From Oceanobacillus timonensis (GTDB lineage Bacteria; Bacillota; Bacilli; Bacillales; Amphibacillaceae), in assembly GCF_900166635.1 (NCBI RefSeq), contig NZ_LT800497.1, forward strand, positions 3,892,344 through 3,956,343: DNA of 64,000 bases. Reading direction: 5' to 3'. This document shows positions 17,731 to 27,974 of this stretch, one piece after another (position 1 is the first letter of the stretch; each line of letters begins with the position of its first letter). Made by a program: the position numbers and the translations under genes. The notes beneath the pieces were generated by a model. It ran no database searches, was not told where the DNA came from, and was given only the letters and a program-made list of their open reading frames with translations.

Positions 17731-19152
17731 TCAATTCGCTTGAATATCGTTTATTTCATCTTTTTTCTTATTAATCCAGATTTCTTCAATTTCTTCTAAC
17801 GATTTATTTTTCGTCTCAGGAACAAATTTCCACAAGAAGAAGAATGCAAAAGTACTTATTGATCCATAAATCAGAAAAGCTCCAGGTCCTAATAAATCAT
17901 TTAGTGGCGGGAATGTAGTAGAAACTATCCAGTTAGCTACCCACAATAACATGACTGCAATAGCAACAGCCGGTCCCCTGATTTTGTTCGGAAAAATCTC
18001 TGAGAGAATTACCCATGGTACTGGTCCCCAACTCATTTGGAACATGGCTACAAACCCAAGAATAAAGATAAATGAATATTCTTCGATGCCCGCAAAGAAA
18101 AGTATCGCAACTGCACTTAAACTAATTGCACAACCCGCAGCACCAAGCATCAGCAAGAATTTTCTGCCTCGCCTTTCTATAAGTCGTATAGCCATAAATG
18201 ATATTACAACACCTATTGCTCCAACAAGTATCGTCTGAAGCATCGCAGCTGACTGACCTGCGCCAAGACTTTCAAAAATACGCGGTGCATAGTATAGTAC
18301 TACGTTTATACCTATAAATTGACATAACATAGCAATGGTCATACCAATAATTAAAACTCGTTTACCATAATAGAATAATCCAACTTTTTCGGTTTTCGTT
18401 TCTAGCGATATTTTTATATCTTGAAGTATTTCACTTGCTGTTTGTTTGGAACCATTTAATTTTTCTAATATACTATGTGCTTTATCATAGTCATGATTTA
18501 AAGCTAGATATCTAGGTGTTTCCGGGATGAATAGTAGCAGCACAAAGAAAAGTGCAGCTGGAACTAGCTCTGATGCAAACATAAGCCTCCAGCCAGTATC
18601 ATTTATCCATTCCACAGTTCTGCCATTAGCTATTGCCCAATTAACTATATATACAATGGTTTGACCAAATACAATTGCCATATTATATATAATTACCATC
18701 TTTCCTCTAACATTTGCAGGGCTCATTTCGCTAATATAAACTGGGGCTATAGCTGATGCCAAACCCACTCCGATACCACCTATTATTCTATAAAAATTAA
18801 ATGTAGCCAATAAGGCGTGGCTCGGTTCACCTGCTGTAAAAAAGATTAATTCCGGATAAGCGGAACCTAAAGCTGATAAAGAAAATAAAATTGCTGCAAT
18901 AACAAGTGTATTACGGCGACCTATTCCATTAGATAACCACCCAGATAGTAATGCACCCAGGATACACCCGATCAATGCACTGGATACTGTAAAACCATGG
19001 ACAAACGAACCAAGTCCCAAACTATCAATCAAGTACAATTGTACAGATTGTTCTGCCCCAGCAATAACCGCTGTATCATAGCCAAAAAGAAGCCCTCCTA
19101 GCGAAGCCACCATCGCGACAAATACAATATATGAACGATTATTATTTAACAT
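17731..19152 (-). CDS. Sugar:proton symporter, MFS sugar-porter family (XylE-like)
   Basis: This 473-residue sugar porter has all family hallmarks: GGLLFGYDTAVIAGA in helix 1, GRRNTLVI in loop 2-3, PVYISEMSPANVRGK, PETPRYL after helix 6, RRGRKFLL in the second half and FVPETKNKSLEEIEE at the C-terminus. The insertion between helices 5 and 6 (EWINDTGWRLMFASELVPA) is like that of XylE-type D-xylose or inositol porters. The start ATG follows a G9 tract and AGGA. It is co-directional with the dehydrogenase 40 nt downstream. The truncated porter at 1110-1262 is its nearest relative in the window. Confidence 0.88.
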   Translation of the reverse strand: MLNNNRSYIVFVAMVASLGGLLFGYDTAVIAGAEQSVQLYLIDSLGLGSFVHGFTVSSALIGCILGALLSGWLSNGIGRRNTLVIAAILFSLSALGSAYPELIFFTAGEPSHALLATFNFYRIIGGIGVGLASAIAPVYISEMSPANVRGKMVIIYNMAIVFGQTIVYIVNWAIANGRTVEWINDTGWRLMFASELVPAALFFVLLLFIPETPRYLALNHDYDKAHSILEKLNGSKQTASEILQDIKISLETKTEKVGLFYYGKRVLIIGMTIAMLCQFIGINVVLYYAPRIFESLGAGQSAAMLQTILVGAIGVVISFMAIRLIERRGRKFLLMLGAAGCAISLSAVAILFFAGIEEYSFIFILGFVAMFQMSWGPVPWVILSEIFPNKIRGPAVAIAVMLLWVANWIVSTTFPPLNDLLGPGAFLIYGSISTFAFFFLWKFVPETKNKSLEEIEEIWINKKKDEINDIQAN

Positions 19153-19164
19153 TGATATTTTCCT

Positions 19165-19173
19165 CCCCCCCCC
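19165..19173 (-). repeat. Nine-base C tract (G9 on the coding strand) at the porter ribosome binding site
   Basis: A run of nine C at 19165-19173 sits directly upstream of the coding-strand AGGA that serves the porter at 17731-19152. Homopolymers of this length can slip during replication. Whether this one changes expression is not known. Confidence 0.5.
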
Positions 19174-19356
19174 TTTTTATAAAGCGATTTCATAATACTT
19201 TCTTTCATTTTGTACAATTTTTCGATCCTAATAAAATCCAGTCATCTCTATTGCTTTTAAGTTAAGATACTTTTTATTTGAGAAACTGCCTTTTAATGCT
19301 TCTATTATTTCTACTTTGGTCGCGCTTTCAATTAACTATCCAAAAAACTTAAACAG

Positions 19357-20220
19357 TTAAAGATGTAAGCCCTCTTTAATAGATTTCAACGTTAATTCAT
19401 TGGACCACTCCGGTCGATCCGGATAAGCAAATACTGCATTTGTCACAATCCCATCAAACTTCATTTCTCTTAATTTCTTATACAGCGCATCAAAATTGAT
19501 TTCTCCTTCGCCAGGATTTAAATGCTGGTGAATGGTCACATTAGCACCGGGAGGGTTGATAATGTAACGCAGCCCGAATGCTGCTTTATGATTCAGCGTA
19601 TCTGCAATCAATACATGGTCAAGCAAGTCGCCAGCTTCCTCCAAATGCTGCTTCACATCTCCAATGCCATCATCATAGAAGAAAGCATGTGGCACAGAAT
19701 AAACCAGTTTGATCCAATCTTTATCTAACGCACGAATCATACGGACTGCTTCCGTATTCAGTTCAATAAAATCATGCGGATGCGATTGGATATTTAACCT
19801 GATTCCTTCTTTTTCAAAAAGAGGCATCAATTCATCCATTGATTTCACGAACGCTGCTTCACTTTCTATCGGACGTGTTTTATCTCCGGCAAATTCTGTA
19901 TTCATCAAATCGACACCTAATTCAGAGGTGATCTCGATACAGCGCTTCCAATTTCTAACCGCTGCTTCCCTTACTTCTTCTACAGGAGAAGACCATTGCT
20001 GCACAGGAAGTACCGATGAAATCTTCACTCCGGCATCGGAGCAATATCTCTTTAAATCTTTGATTAACTGCTTATCCACTTTTGGATATTGATTGAACCA
20101 AATAAAATCCTCCCGCGGAGAAAGCTCCACATACTCGTAACCTAATCTGGCAACATTCTCAATCGTATCCCTCAGATTGGTATTATCACGATAATGTGAT
20201 GGATCATAAGCTAAACGCAT
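19357..20220 (-). CDS. IolH-like TIM-barrel protein, copy 1
   Basis: This roughly 287-residue xylose-isomerase-like TIM barrel has an opening [10 protein letters not shown], a segment [20 protein letters not shown], and [20 protein letters not shown] that closely resemble B. subtilis IolH. The metal-site residues lie in [20 protein letters not shown] and the final [11 protein letters not shown]. The frame allows MNIM at 20229, but AAGGAG abuts that ATG; the ATG at 20220 has correct spacing and matches the start of copy 2. It differs from copy 2 (23198-24064) at only about six residues, with many silent changes. It is followed by about 200 bp before the porter gene. Confidence 0.88.
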   Translation of the reverse strand: MRLAYDPSHYRDNTNLRDTIENVARLGYEYVELSPREDFIWFNQYPKVDKQLIKDLKRYCSDAGVKISSVLPVQQWSSPVEEVREAAVRNWKRCIEITSELGVDLMNTEFAGDKTRPIESEAAFVKSMDELMPLFEKEGIRLNIQSHPHDFIELNTEAVRMIRALDKDWIKLVYSVPHAFFYDDGIGDVKQHLEEAGDLLDHVLIADTLNHKAAFGLRYIINPPGANVTIHQHLNPGEGEINFDALYKKLREMKFDGIVTNAVFAYPDRPEWSNELTLKSIKEGLHL

Positions 20221-20314
20221 AATATTCATCTCCTTTTTTATTTCAAATATTATAAAACACTGTCATTTCAAATCTGGATATCCTGTATATACTAAGAAAC
20301 ATTGCTCCTCTCTT

Positions 20315-20330
20315 ATCCATCATGATGGAT
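20315..20330. promoter_or_regulatory. Perfect 16-bp palindrome upstream of IolH-like copy 1
   Basis: ATCCATCATGATGGAT is a perfect palindrome with no loop, about 95 bp upstream of the gene start. Its size and position suit an operator for a dimeric regulator. No regulator can be assigned from the sequence. Confidence 0.4.
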
Positions 20331-20502
20331 TACTTGTTTTCTTTCTGATATGCATATTTCTACAATTCCAAATAAATTAAACATAATAAATTAACCAAAA
20401 TATAACCAGAAAGTAATTATTATTTGTAATTATAGGGTAAGAAATAGCAAATGTCTTTATCTTATCCAGACGACTTTTACGTGATTTTTGGATTTTAAAG
20501 AC

Positions 20503-20546
20503 ATAGAATCCCCCTTCACTTCTATACAAATAAAGGGGGATTCTAT
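20503..20546 (-). terminator. Terminator immediately after the AraC gene
   Basis: ATAGAATCCCCCTT (20503-20516) pairs perfectly with AAGGGGGATTCTAT (20533-20546), and the repeat abuts the stop codon of the regulator at 20547. The remaining bases up to the IolH-like start (20221-20502) hold only the palindrome at 20315 and AT-rich promoter-type DNA. Confidence 0.85.
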
Positions 20547-21455
20547 TTAATCACTCGTATAAATAATTTTTTCAGAGTCCATATAAAGTGCTCGAAAACG
20601 GCCAGGCGGCTCTTGCATTGCATCGGTAAAAACCCTTGTAAAATAATGCACATCTATATAACCTGTTTCCCTGGCTATGTCTTTAATAGATAAATCGGTC
20701 GTTTTTAATAATATTGCTGCCCGTTTGATTCGTTCTTTTTGAACAAATTTTGAAAAATTAATACCTAACTCAGTTACAAATATCCTGGACAAGTGCCTGC
20801 CAGATATGTGCAAGTGGTTTGCAACATGTGAAAGCTTTAAATCATTGACTAAATTATCTTTAATAAATAATTTAGCTTGAGCAAGGATAGACGAGAAATT
20901 TTCAGATATATCTACTTGACCATTGACACGTGGATTAGGAACAAAAATTTGTAATAAGGAGATAAGAAGGGAAGCAGATATATTGGATAACATGCCTTCA
21001 GAAAAACCATTTTTTTGTTTGATTGATTCTATAAGCAAAGCTTTCCAGAGTAAGCTAGCCGTTGTATCCTCTTGCACCTCGATAACCATTTGCTGACATC
21101 GCTTAATCTTATCCATTATATTTATCCATTCTTTACTAGATTCCGATTCGATTAATTCAAATGCAACAAATACAAGTGCTAACCCCTCATCACTTTGTAT
21201 TTGGTGTAAAACTTTCGGTCTTGAGAAAAACATGACATCTTTATGCAGAGCATATACACAATCATTCTCCAAATAAGCTCCTTTTCCATCAATTACATAG
21301 CATATCTCCAAAAAAGAATGTTTATGCAGAGAAGTATTATAATGTTTAGGAACAACTCCCCAGTAATGAACGTGAAACGTTGCTCCGTTATAGACCAAAC
21401 GATGAACGCTTTGATTTAGCATCTTTTTCCCTGAAACAAATCTGTGTAGATTCAA
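20547..21455 (-). CDS. AraC-family transcriptional regulator
   Basis: This 302-residue protein has an N-terminal cupin-type effector domain (TFHVHYWGVVPKHYNTSLHK, then FLEICYVIDGKG) and a C-terminal double helix-turn-helix (LSHVANHLHISGRHLSRIFV and IKDIARETGYIDVHYFTRVF, residues about 205-285). It starts at TTG 21453-21455, supported by GGGAGGG 7 nt upstream; the next ATG (21421) has no such site. It lies between the iolT and IolH-like genes, all on minus, and has its own terminator. It is a likely activator of the surrounding polyol genes (inference), and is paralogous to the regulator at 25883-26842. Confidence 0.88.
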   Translation of the reverse strand: MNLHRFVSGKKMLNQSVHRLVYNGATFHVHYWGVVPKHYNTSLHKHSFLEICYVIDGKGAYLENDCVYALHKDVMFFSRPKVLHQIQSDEGLALVFVAFELIESESSKEWINIMDKIKRCQQMVIEVQEDTTASLLWKALLIESIKQKNGFSEGMLSNISASLLISLLQIFVPNPRVNGQVDISENFSSILAQAKLFIKDNLVNDLKLSHVANHLHISGRHLSRIFVTELGINFSKFVQKERIKRAAILLKTTDLSIKDIARETGYIDVHYFTRVFTDAMQEPPGRFRALYMDSEKIIYTSD

Positions 21456-21530
21456 ATAAAATCCCTCCCGATTTCATTTCTGATACACTTTTTCAATTAC
21501 TTTTTTTTATTTAAATTAGCCTAAAACATA

Positions 21531-21576
21531 AAATATAGTCAAGTATTTCCCTATTTTGAAATACTTAACTATATTT
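21531..21576 (-). terminator. Terminator after iolT
   Basis: AAATATAGTCAAGTATTTC (21531-21549) pairs with GAAATACTTAACTATATTT (21558-21576) with one mismatch and an 8-nt loop. It is 24 nt past the iolT stop. Confidence 0.8.
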
Positions 21577-21599
21577 CTCCATGACCTTAACGGATTACC

Positions 21600-22982
21600 T
21601 TAAGCATTTTGCTTATCATACTTTCGGAAGCGCTGTTCCAGCTGTTCTAATGTCAGCCCTTTGGTTTCCGGCAAATATCTTGCCGCAAAAGTAATCAATA
21701 AAATTCCTAAAGCAACAAATACTAGGAACGTGACAGATAAACCTGTTTTATCCAGCAATACCGGGAACCCTAAACTAATTAAGAAATTAAAAATCCACAT
21801 ACAGAAGACTGCAGTTCCCATTCCTATACCACGGAAACGGGTCGGGAATATTTCTGACAGCATCAGCCACGTTACCGGAGATATAGCACCTTGTTGAAAT
21901 GCAAGGAACGTCACCGTTAATGTTAGGACAACATAAGGGAGCGTAACAGAATCAACAAGCACATTTCCAAATATCGCAATAAGAAGCAAGGCACTGGTTG
22001 TTCCAATTTGTCCGACAATCAGCATAGGGCGCCGGCCAACTTTACCAAGGAGCCAAATTCCAAGAAAAGTTGCTAATACAGAGATAACTCCATTAGCAAT
22101 ATTTGCCACTAAGGCAGCTTGCGTAGCAAAACCTGCATCCCGGAGGATCTGTGTTCCGTAATACATAATCGAATTCACGCCAGTACCTTGCTGCACAAGT
22201 GAAATACCAATTCCAAGGAATAAAATACGGCGTACCCATTTTAGCTGAAGCATGTTCTTAAACGTTGTTCTTTCTTTCTCATTTTCTTTCGCAAAGGTTT
22301 CTTTAATCTCATTCAACTCAAGCTGTGCTTCTTCCTCGCTGCGAACTCTGCGAAGAACCTCTAAAGCTTCATCTGTTCGATTTTTTGATACAAGCCAACG
22401 AGGGCTTTCTGGCATTTTTAACATTCCAAAGAATAACAATACTGCTGGAATCGCTGCAATTACTAACATATAACGCCATACTTCCGGAATGACATCCGCC
22501 ATGTTACCAAGTATAGCATTCACAATAAAGGCTATAAGTTGCCCTGATACAATCATCAACTCATTAACAGTTACTAATTTTCCCCTTTTGTTAGCAGGAG
22601 ACATTTCAGCCAAATAACCTGGTACTGCTACAGAAGCTCCCCCTACTGCAAGTCCCAATGCAAAACGAGAAATAACCATGACAGTTATATTGGGAGCAAG
22701 TGTACAACCAAGCGTAGCAAAAAAGAATAATAGGGCTAAATAAACAATATTTTTACGGCGTCCTAAATAATCAGCCAATCTTCCACCAGTCACAGCACCA
22801 ATTGCCGCTCCAAGAAGAAGTCCACTTGCTACCAATCCTTGTGTAAATGAATTTAAATCAAGTGATTCAGCCATAAAAGGCAGCGCACCGTTTACGACAC
22901 CTGTGTCATATCCAAAAAGAAGCCCACCTAATGTTGAAACCATAATAACTTTAATTAAAAACGAGTTTTGTTTTTTATTCAC
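21600..22982 (-). CDS. iolT: myo-Inositol:proton symporter
   Basis: This 460-residue MFS sugar porter closely resembles B. subtilis IolT along its length. Examples are STLGGLLFGYDTGVVNGALP, SRFALGLAVGGASVAVPGYL, MPESPRWLVSKNRTDEALEV, GTGVNSIMYYGTQILRDAGF, LAFQQGAISPVTWLMLSEIF and the C-terminal LPETKGLTLEQLEQRF. It starts at GTG (22980-22982) with AAGGGAGGAAG upstream. A cre-like site lies about 45 bp before the start, so CcpA repression in glucose is likely. It sits between the IolG/IolH-like pair upstream and an AraC gene downstream. Confidence 0.93.
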   Translation of the reverse strand: MNKKQNSFLIKVIMVSTLGGLLFGYDTGVVNGALPFMAESLDLNSFTQGLVASGLLLGAAIGAVTGGRLADYLGRRKNIVYLALLFFFATLGCTLAPNITVMVISRFALGLAVGGASVAVPGYLAEMSPANKRGKLVTVNELMIVSGQLIAFIVNAILGNMADVIPEVWRYMLVIAAIPAVLLFFGMLKMPESPRWLVSKNRTDEALEVLRRVRSEEEAQLELNEIKETFAKENEKERTTFKNMLQLKWVRRILFLGIGISLVQQGTGVNSIMYYGTQILRDAGFATQAALVANIANGVISVLATFLGIWLLGKVGRRPMLIVGQIGTTSALLLIAIFGNVLVDSVTLPYVVLTLTVTFLAFQQGAISPVTWLMLSEIFPTRFRGIGMGTAVFCMWIFNFLISLGFPVLLDKTGLSVTFLVFVALGILLITFAARYLPETKGLTLEQLEQRFRKYDKQNA

Positions 22983-23026
22983 TTTCTTCTTCCTCCCTTA
23001 GAGATACCCCTTTGAAGCACACATCA

Positions 23027-23042
23027 AATTAAGCGCTTACAA
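23027..23042 (-). promoter_or_regulatory. Candidate CcpA cre site upstream of iolT
   Basis: On the coding strand TTGTAAGCGCTTAATT matches the WTGNAARCGNWWWCAW consensus at 14 of 16 positions and keeps the AAGCGCTT core. It lies about 45 bp upstream of the iolT start. An inverted repeat (AATATCAAG at 23111-23119 with CTTGATATT at 23140-23148) lies further upstream. Confidence 0.6.
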
Positions 23043-23110
23043 TTATATAAAACCGCTTCCTTTATACATAGTTTAAAATGAATACTCCAACCAATCTTTT
23101 TTATGGGGGG

Positions 23111-23148
23111 AATATCAAGCATACAAACCGTTATGTATACTTGATATT
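23111..23148. terminator. Inverted repeat between IolH-like copy 2 and iolT
   Basis: AATATCAAG-ATAC pairs with GTAT-CTTGATATT, with a single unpaired base in each arm. There is no clear U-tract on the minus transcript, so it may be a weak terminator for the iolG/iolH-like operon or an operator for iolT. Confidence 0.4.
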
Positions 23149-23197
23149 ATAAAGTTAACGACTGTATCTCTAATCCTCTATTTTTATTTGCTATTCA

Positions 23198-24064
23198 TTA
23201 ATCCAGATGTAAACCCTCTTTAATAGATTTCAACGTTAATTCATTAGACCATTCCGGGCGATCCGGATAAGCAAATACTGCATTTGTCACAATCCCATCA
23301 AACTTCATTTCTCTTAATTTCTTATATAATGCATCAAAATTGATTTCACCCTCGCCAGGATTTAAATGCTGATGAATTGTTACATTGGCACCAGGAGGAT
23401 TAATAATATAGCGCAGTCCAAACGCAGCTTTATGATTAAGTGTATCTGCAATCAATACATGGTCAACCAGGTCGCCAGCTTCCTCCAAATGCTGCTCCAC
23501 ATCACCAATACCATCATCATAGAAGAAAGCATGCGGAACAGAATAAACCAGTTTAATCCAATCTTTATCCAATGCGCGTATCATACGAACCGCTTCCGTA
23601 TTCAGTTCAATAAAATCATGCGGATGTGATTGAATATTTAACCTGATTCCTTCTTTTTCAAAAAGAGGCATCAATTCATCCATTGATTTCACGAATGCGG
23701 CTTCACTGTCTATCGGACGTGTTTTATCTCCGGCAAATTCCGTATTCATTAAATCGACGCCTAATTCAGAGGTAATCTCGATACAGCGCTTCCAATTTCG
23801 TACGGCAGCTTCCCTTACTTCTTCTATAGGAGAAGACCATTGCTGTACAGGCAGTACCGATGAAATTTGCACTCCAGCATCGGAGCAATATCTCTTTAAA
23901 TCTTTGATCATCTGCTTATCCACTTTTGGATATTGATTGAACCAGATAAAATCTTCCCGCGGGGAAAGCTCTACATACTCATAACCTAACCGGGCAACAT
24001 TCTCAATCGTATCTCTCAAATTCGTATTATCACGATAGTGTGATGGATCATAAGCTAAACGCAT
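23198..24064 (-). CDS. IolH-like TIM-barrel protein, copy 2
   Basis: This 288-residue protein is almost identical to the copy at 19357-20220. Differences I can see are KQMIKD for KQLIKD, GVQIS for GVKIS, SSPIEE for SSPVEE, IDSEAAF for IESEAAF, DVEQHL for DVKQHL and DLVDHV for DLLDHV, plus one extra C-terminal Asp. The start ATG at 24064 has AAAGGAG upstream, giving [12 protein letters not shown]; the longer open frame to 24115 is not needed. It is transcribed after iolG (53-nt gap), as in a B. subtilis-like iolG-iolH pair. Its exact biochemical step is not settled in the family. Confidence 0.88.
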   Translation of the reverse strand: MRLAYDPSHYRDNTNLRDTIENVARLGYEYVELSPREDFIWFNQYPKVDKQMIKDLKRYCSDAGVQISSVLPVQQWSSPIEEVREAAVRNWKRCIEITSELGVDLMNTEFAGDKTRPIDSEAAFVKSMDELMPLFEKEGIRLNIQSHPHDFIELNTEAVRMIRALDKDWIKLVYSVPHAFFYDDGIGDVEQHLEEAGDLVDHVLIADTLNHKAAFGLRYIINPPGANVTIHQHLNPGEGEINFDALYKKLREMKFDGIVTNAVFAYPDRPEWSNELTLKSIKEGLHLD

Positions 24065-24117
24065 CCTATTCATCTCCTTTAAAAAATTATTTTGATACTC
24101 TTTTTGTTTCATCACCT

Positions 24118-25209
<1,092 letters not shown>

Positions 25210-25240
25210 TTATTCATTCTCTATACAGTTAACCAGCGAT

Positions 25241-25256
25241 ATGAATGCGTTTTCTT
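25241..25256 (-). promoter_or_regulatory. Candidate CcpA cre site upstream of iolG (minus strand)
   Basis: On the coding strand AAGAAAACGCATTCAT matches WTGNAARCGNWWWCAW at 15 of 16 positions, about 92 bp upstream of the iolG start. Confidence 0.6.
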
Positions 25257-25666
25257 TTTGTAAAAGACGTTAGTTTGCTATTTTAAAGTTTTATAATACA
25301 GAAAACATCCTCGCTTTCTAGTAATCAGTGATACATTCTTTTGTACAGGGAATATTGTATTTTTTTAAACCAATTACCTTTTAAATATTAATTAGTAGAT
25401 AATCAAAACATACCCATAAAGTAATCATATCTATTGGTATATTATAGAGAAACATATTTAAATTGTATTTGTATAATTCAGCCATTTTTTTGCATTTTCA
25501 GGACACAGAAAGAATTAATGTTGATTTAGCAAGGGAATAATTGGTATCCAATGAATATATTTTGTCTACAAAAACTAGTCAGTTACTATTTTTTCTATAC
25601 ACGAACGCAAGATAGGACAGCATTTTTCAAGATTAAATTACATTTGAAGCATAAGTTTAATTACAT
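25257..25666. other. AT-rich upstream region of iolG, no gene seen
   Basis: About 410 bases very rich in A and T lie between the cre site and the AraC terminator. No frame with a start and ribosome binding site was found on either strand. It presumably carries the promoter and activator sites for the iolG-iolH operon. Confidence 0.5.
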
Positions 25667-25707
25667 AAAAAACTCTTTCCCAGCTTTTAGTTTAGGAAAG
25701 GGTTTTT
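25667..25707 (-). terminator. Terminator downstream of the second AraC gene
   Basis: AAAAAACTCTTTCC (25667-25680) pairs with GGAAAGGGTTTTT (25695-25707) with one mismatch, and a U-rich tail follows on the minus transcript. A second small stem, AATCTCTT/AAGAGATT, lies at about 25743-25768, closer to the gene. Confidence 0.75.
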
Positions 25708-25882
25708 GATTACATATATATTTTATTTTCAAGAAAACTGTAATCTCTTTTTCTGTTACAAGAGATTTCACTGAAATGAAACGTTATTGAGCAGAGAAAG
25801 GATTTATCGATGAAACGAAGGTAAATTTTGCTTCCTTCAGTATGTTTATATTCTTTGTAAAAAGCCTTTGTATTTATCTTAG

Positions 25883-26842
25883 TCAGTTCTCCTTAAATTC
25901 AGACTCCATTGTATCCTGATATATTTTTCTATATTTAGCTGGAGGAGTTCGTATAATCTGCGTAAATACTTTTGTAAAATAATGAAGGCTGGAAAATCCG
26001 CATTCTGTTGCAATATCTTTAATTGACATTTTGGTACCTCGTAAATATTCCGTAGCTAAACTAAGCCGTTCTTCTTGTAAAATTTCAGTAAATGTCTTTC
26101 CAGTCTCCTCTCTAATCAAACGGGACAAATGGCGCTTAGAAACATAGAAATCATCTGCAACTTCTGATATTTTGAGATTTTTTTGCAGGTTGTCCTTAAT
26201 ATAGAGATTAACTCGATAGACAATTACCTTTCGTTCATCAAAATCATCATCTTCTTTTAAACTGTTTTCCTGTTTAGGTAATGGGTAAAAGGAGTCAAAT
26301 ATAGCAGGTAGTAAATTAGAAGCAAGCTGTTTAAGCATATCTTCTTTCCATCTATGTTCCACGTCTATCGCAGACTGATAGAGTGCTTTCCACAAATAGG
26401 CATGTATCGCTTCTTCTTGAGAATAAATAACAGGCTGCGCTTCTTGCTGCAATTCTTGTATATAATGTCTCCATTCATTAGCTGGTTCACTTTCTTTTAA
26501 TTCAAACGCAAAATATAAATAGTACATTCCTTTTTCGCTGGAAATTTTATGTTCATAATTAGGCCGCGTTAAAATAAGGGAATGTGGAGCCAGCGGATAA
26601 CTAACTTTTCTTTCTTGGTATTCTCCATTTCCTCCAAATACATAAGATACCTCGAAAAAACTATGTACATGCTCTTTTGTGCCAAAATGACGTTGCCATC
26701 CACCCCAGTAGTAAACTCGAAATTCTGCTCCATAGATCGAAATGGAAGTAACATATTTATTTAAATCTTTTTTTCCTTCAAATAGATTTTTCATCCTTTT
26801 ATACAACCTTTCCCATTCAGTTAAAAAGCTCTGGAGCATCAT
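25883..26842 (-). CDS. AraC-family transcriptional regulator
   Basis: This protein of up to 319 residues has a cupin sensor domain (YWGGWQRHFGTKEHVHSFFE, then VSYVFGGNGEY) and C-terminal AraC helix-turn-helix repeats (ISEVADDFYVSKRHLSRLIR and IKDIATECGFSSLHYFTKVF). It is similar in design to the regulator at 20547. The start is uncertain: no good site precedes the ATG at 26842, and the ATG at 26794 (MKNLFEGKK) has GGGAAAGG 12 nt upstream. It lies between the iolS-like gene and the iolG operon, all on minus. It is a probable activator of one of the neighbouring inositol operons (inference). Confidence 0.86.
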   Translation of the reverse strand: MMLQSFLTEWERLYKRMKNLFEGKKDLNKYVTSISIYGAEFRVYYWGGWQRHFGTKEHVHSFFEVSYVFGGNGEYQERKVSYPLAPHSLILTRPNYEHKISSEKGMYYLYFAFELKESEPANEWRHYIQELQQEAQPVIYSQEEAIHAYLWKALYQSAIDVEHRWKEDMLKQLASNLLPAIFDSFYPLPKQENSLKEDDDFDERKVIVYRVNLYIKDNLQKNLKISEVADDFYVSKRHLSRLIREETGKTFTEILQEERLSLATEYLRGTKMSIKDIATECGFSSLHYFTKVFTQIIRTPPAKYRKIYQDTMESEFKEN

Positions 26843-26964
26843 TATAAAAGATAAGGAGTTTTTTTACAGCATCCGGAATCAAGTGTTGTCAAACATATAG
26901 TTAGAGGTGTTCCAATTCATATTGATAGCAAGCTTTTTGAGTCCTTTGTGTAAGAACAAACAGA

Positions 26965-26993
26965 GGCTGTCACCTAAATAATAAGTAACAGCC
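26965..26993 (-). terminator. Weak hairpin after the aldo-keto reductase gene
   Basis: GGCTGTCAC (26965-26973) pairs with GTAACAGCC (26985-26993), with 8 of 9 positions matched and an 11-nt loop, 21 nt past the stop at 27015. No strong U-tract is present. Confidence 0.4.
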
Positions 26994-27014
26994 ATTTATT
27001 ATCCATCCAGCAGC

Positions 27015-27956
27015 TCACAAAGCAAAAATATCACTGATTGCTTTATACTCTTCATCTGAAATAGCAACATCTAATGTTTGCAGGTTATTTTGTACTTGCA
27101 GGCCATTCTTTGCCCCAGGAATAACAACATCGATTGCATCATTAGCCAAATACCAAGCTAATACTAAATGAGGAATTTCTACCTGTTTAGCTGTGGCAAT
27201 CTTTCGCAGCTTCTCTACCCTAGCAAGATTCTTCCGGAAGGACTCTCCCTGAAAATGGTCAAAACCATTGCGTAAATCCCCTTCTGGAAACGTCGTATTT
27301 TTATCGTATTTGCCAGCGAGCAACCCAGAAGCAAGCGGAAAGAATGGAATAAAGGAGATGTCATTTTCTTTCGTATAATCAAAAAAATTTTGCTCCGCAT
27401 CTCTTTGAATCAAATTATATAAATCTTGGACGACATCCACATATCCGTCTTTGTTTGCCTCTTTTAACTGATCCAATGAAAAATTGGAAACACCGATAGA
27501 ACGAATTTTTCCTGCATCCTTCAATTCTTTCAATGCACCAACCGCCTCATCCTTAGGCGTATTTTCATCCGGGTTATGGATATAAAATAAATCAATATAA
27601 TCGGTTTGCATACGCTTTAATGCATCATCTACAGCTTGCTTTAAAAATGCCGGAGAATTATCAAACTGCACCTGTCCATCTACAAACTTATGAGCAGCCT
27701 TTGTGGCAATGACTACTTCTTGACGCTTGCCCATGTCTTTCACGACTTTTCCTACTAACTCTTCCGAATACCCCGGTCCATAGATAAAAGCAGTATCTAA
27801 AAAATCTACGCCGTGATTAATGGCATCCCGAACCATATCCATTCCTTGTTCATCCTTGAGATTCGGGTATAGGTTATGACCTCCAACTGCATTGGTTCCT
27901 AATCCTATTGGGTTAACAACTAAATCTGTTTTTGCAATCTGCACTTTTTGTACCAT
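27015..27956 (-). CDS. iolS: Aldo/keto reductase (IolS-like)
   Basis: This 313-residue NADPH-dependent aldo/keto reductase has the catalytic Asp and Tyr in [14 protein letters not shown], the Lys in [11 protein letters not shown], and the His in [11 protein letters not shown]. The family segment [16 protein letters not shown] and the cofactor-side [15 protein letters not shown] are intact. It matches the size and pattern of B. subtilis IolS, whose physiological substrate is not settled. The site GGAGGAGGAC precedes the ATG. It is 18 nt downstream of iolI on the same strand, so the two form an operon. Confidence 0.86.
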   Translation of the reverse strand: MVQKVQIAKTDLVVNPIGLGTNAVGGHNLYPNLKDEQGMDMVRDAINHGVDFLDTAFIYGPGYSEELVGKVVKDMGKRQEVVIATKAAHKFVDGQVQFDNSPAFLKQAVDDALKRMQTDYIDLFYIHNPDENTPKDEAVGALKELKDAGKIRSIGVSNFSLDQLKEANKDGYVDVVQDLYNLIQRDAEQNFFDYTKENDISFIPFFPLASGLLAGKYDKNTTFPEGDLRNGFDHFQGESFRKNLARVEKLRKIATAKQVEIPHLVLAWYLANDAIDVVIPGAKNGLQVQNNLQTLDVAISDEEYKAISDIFAL

Positions 27957-27974
27957 GTGTCCTCCTCCTCTAAT

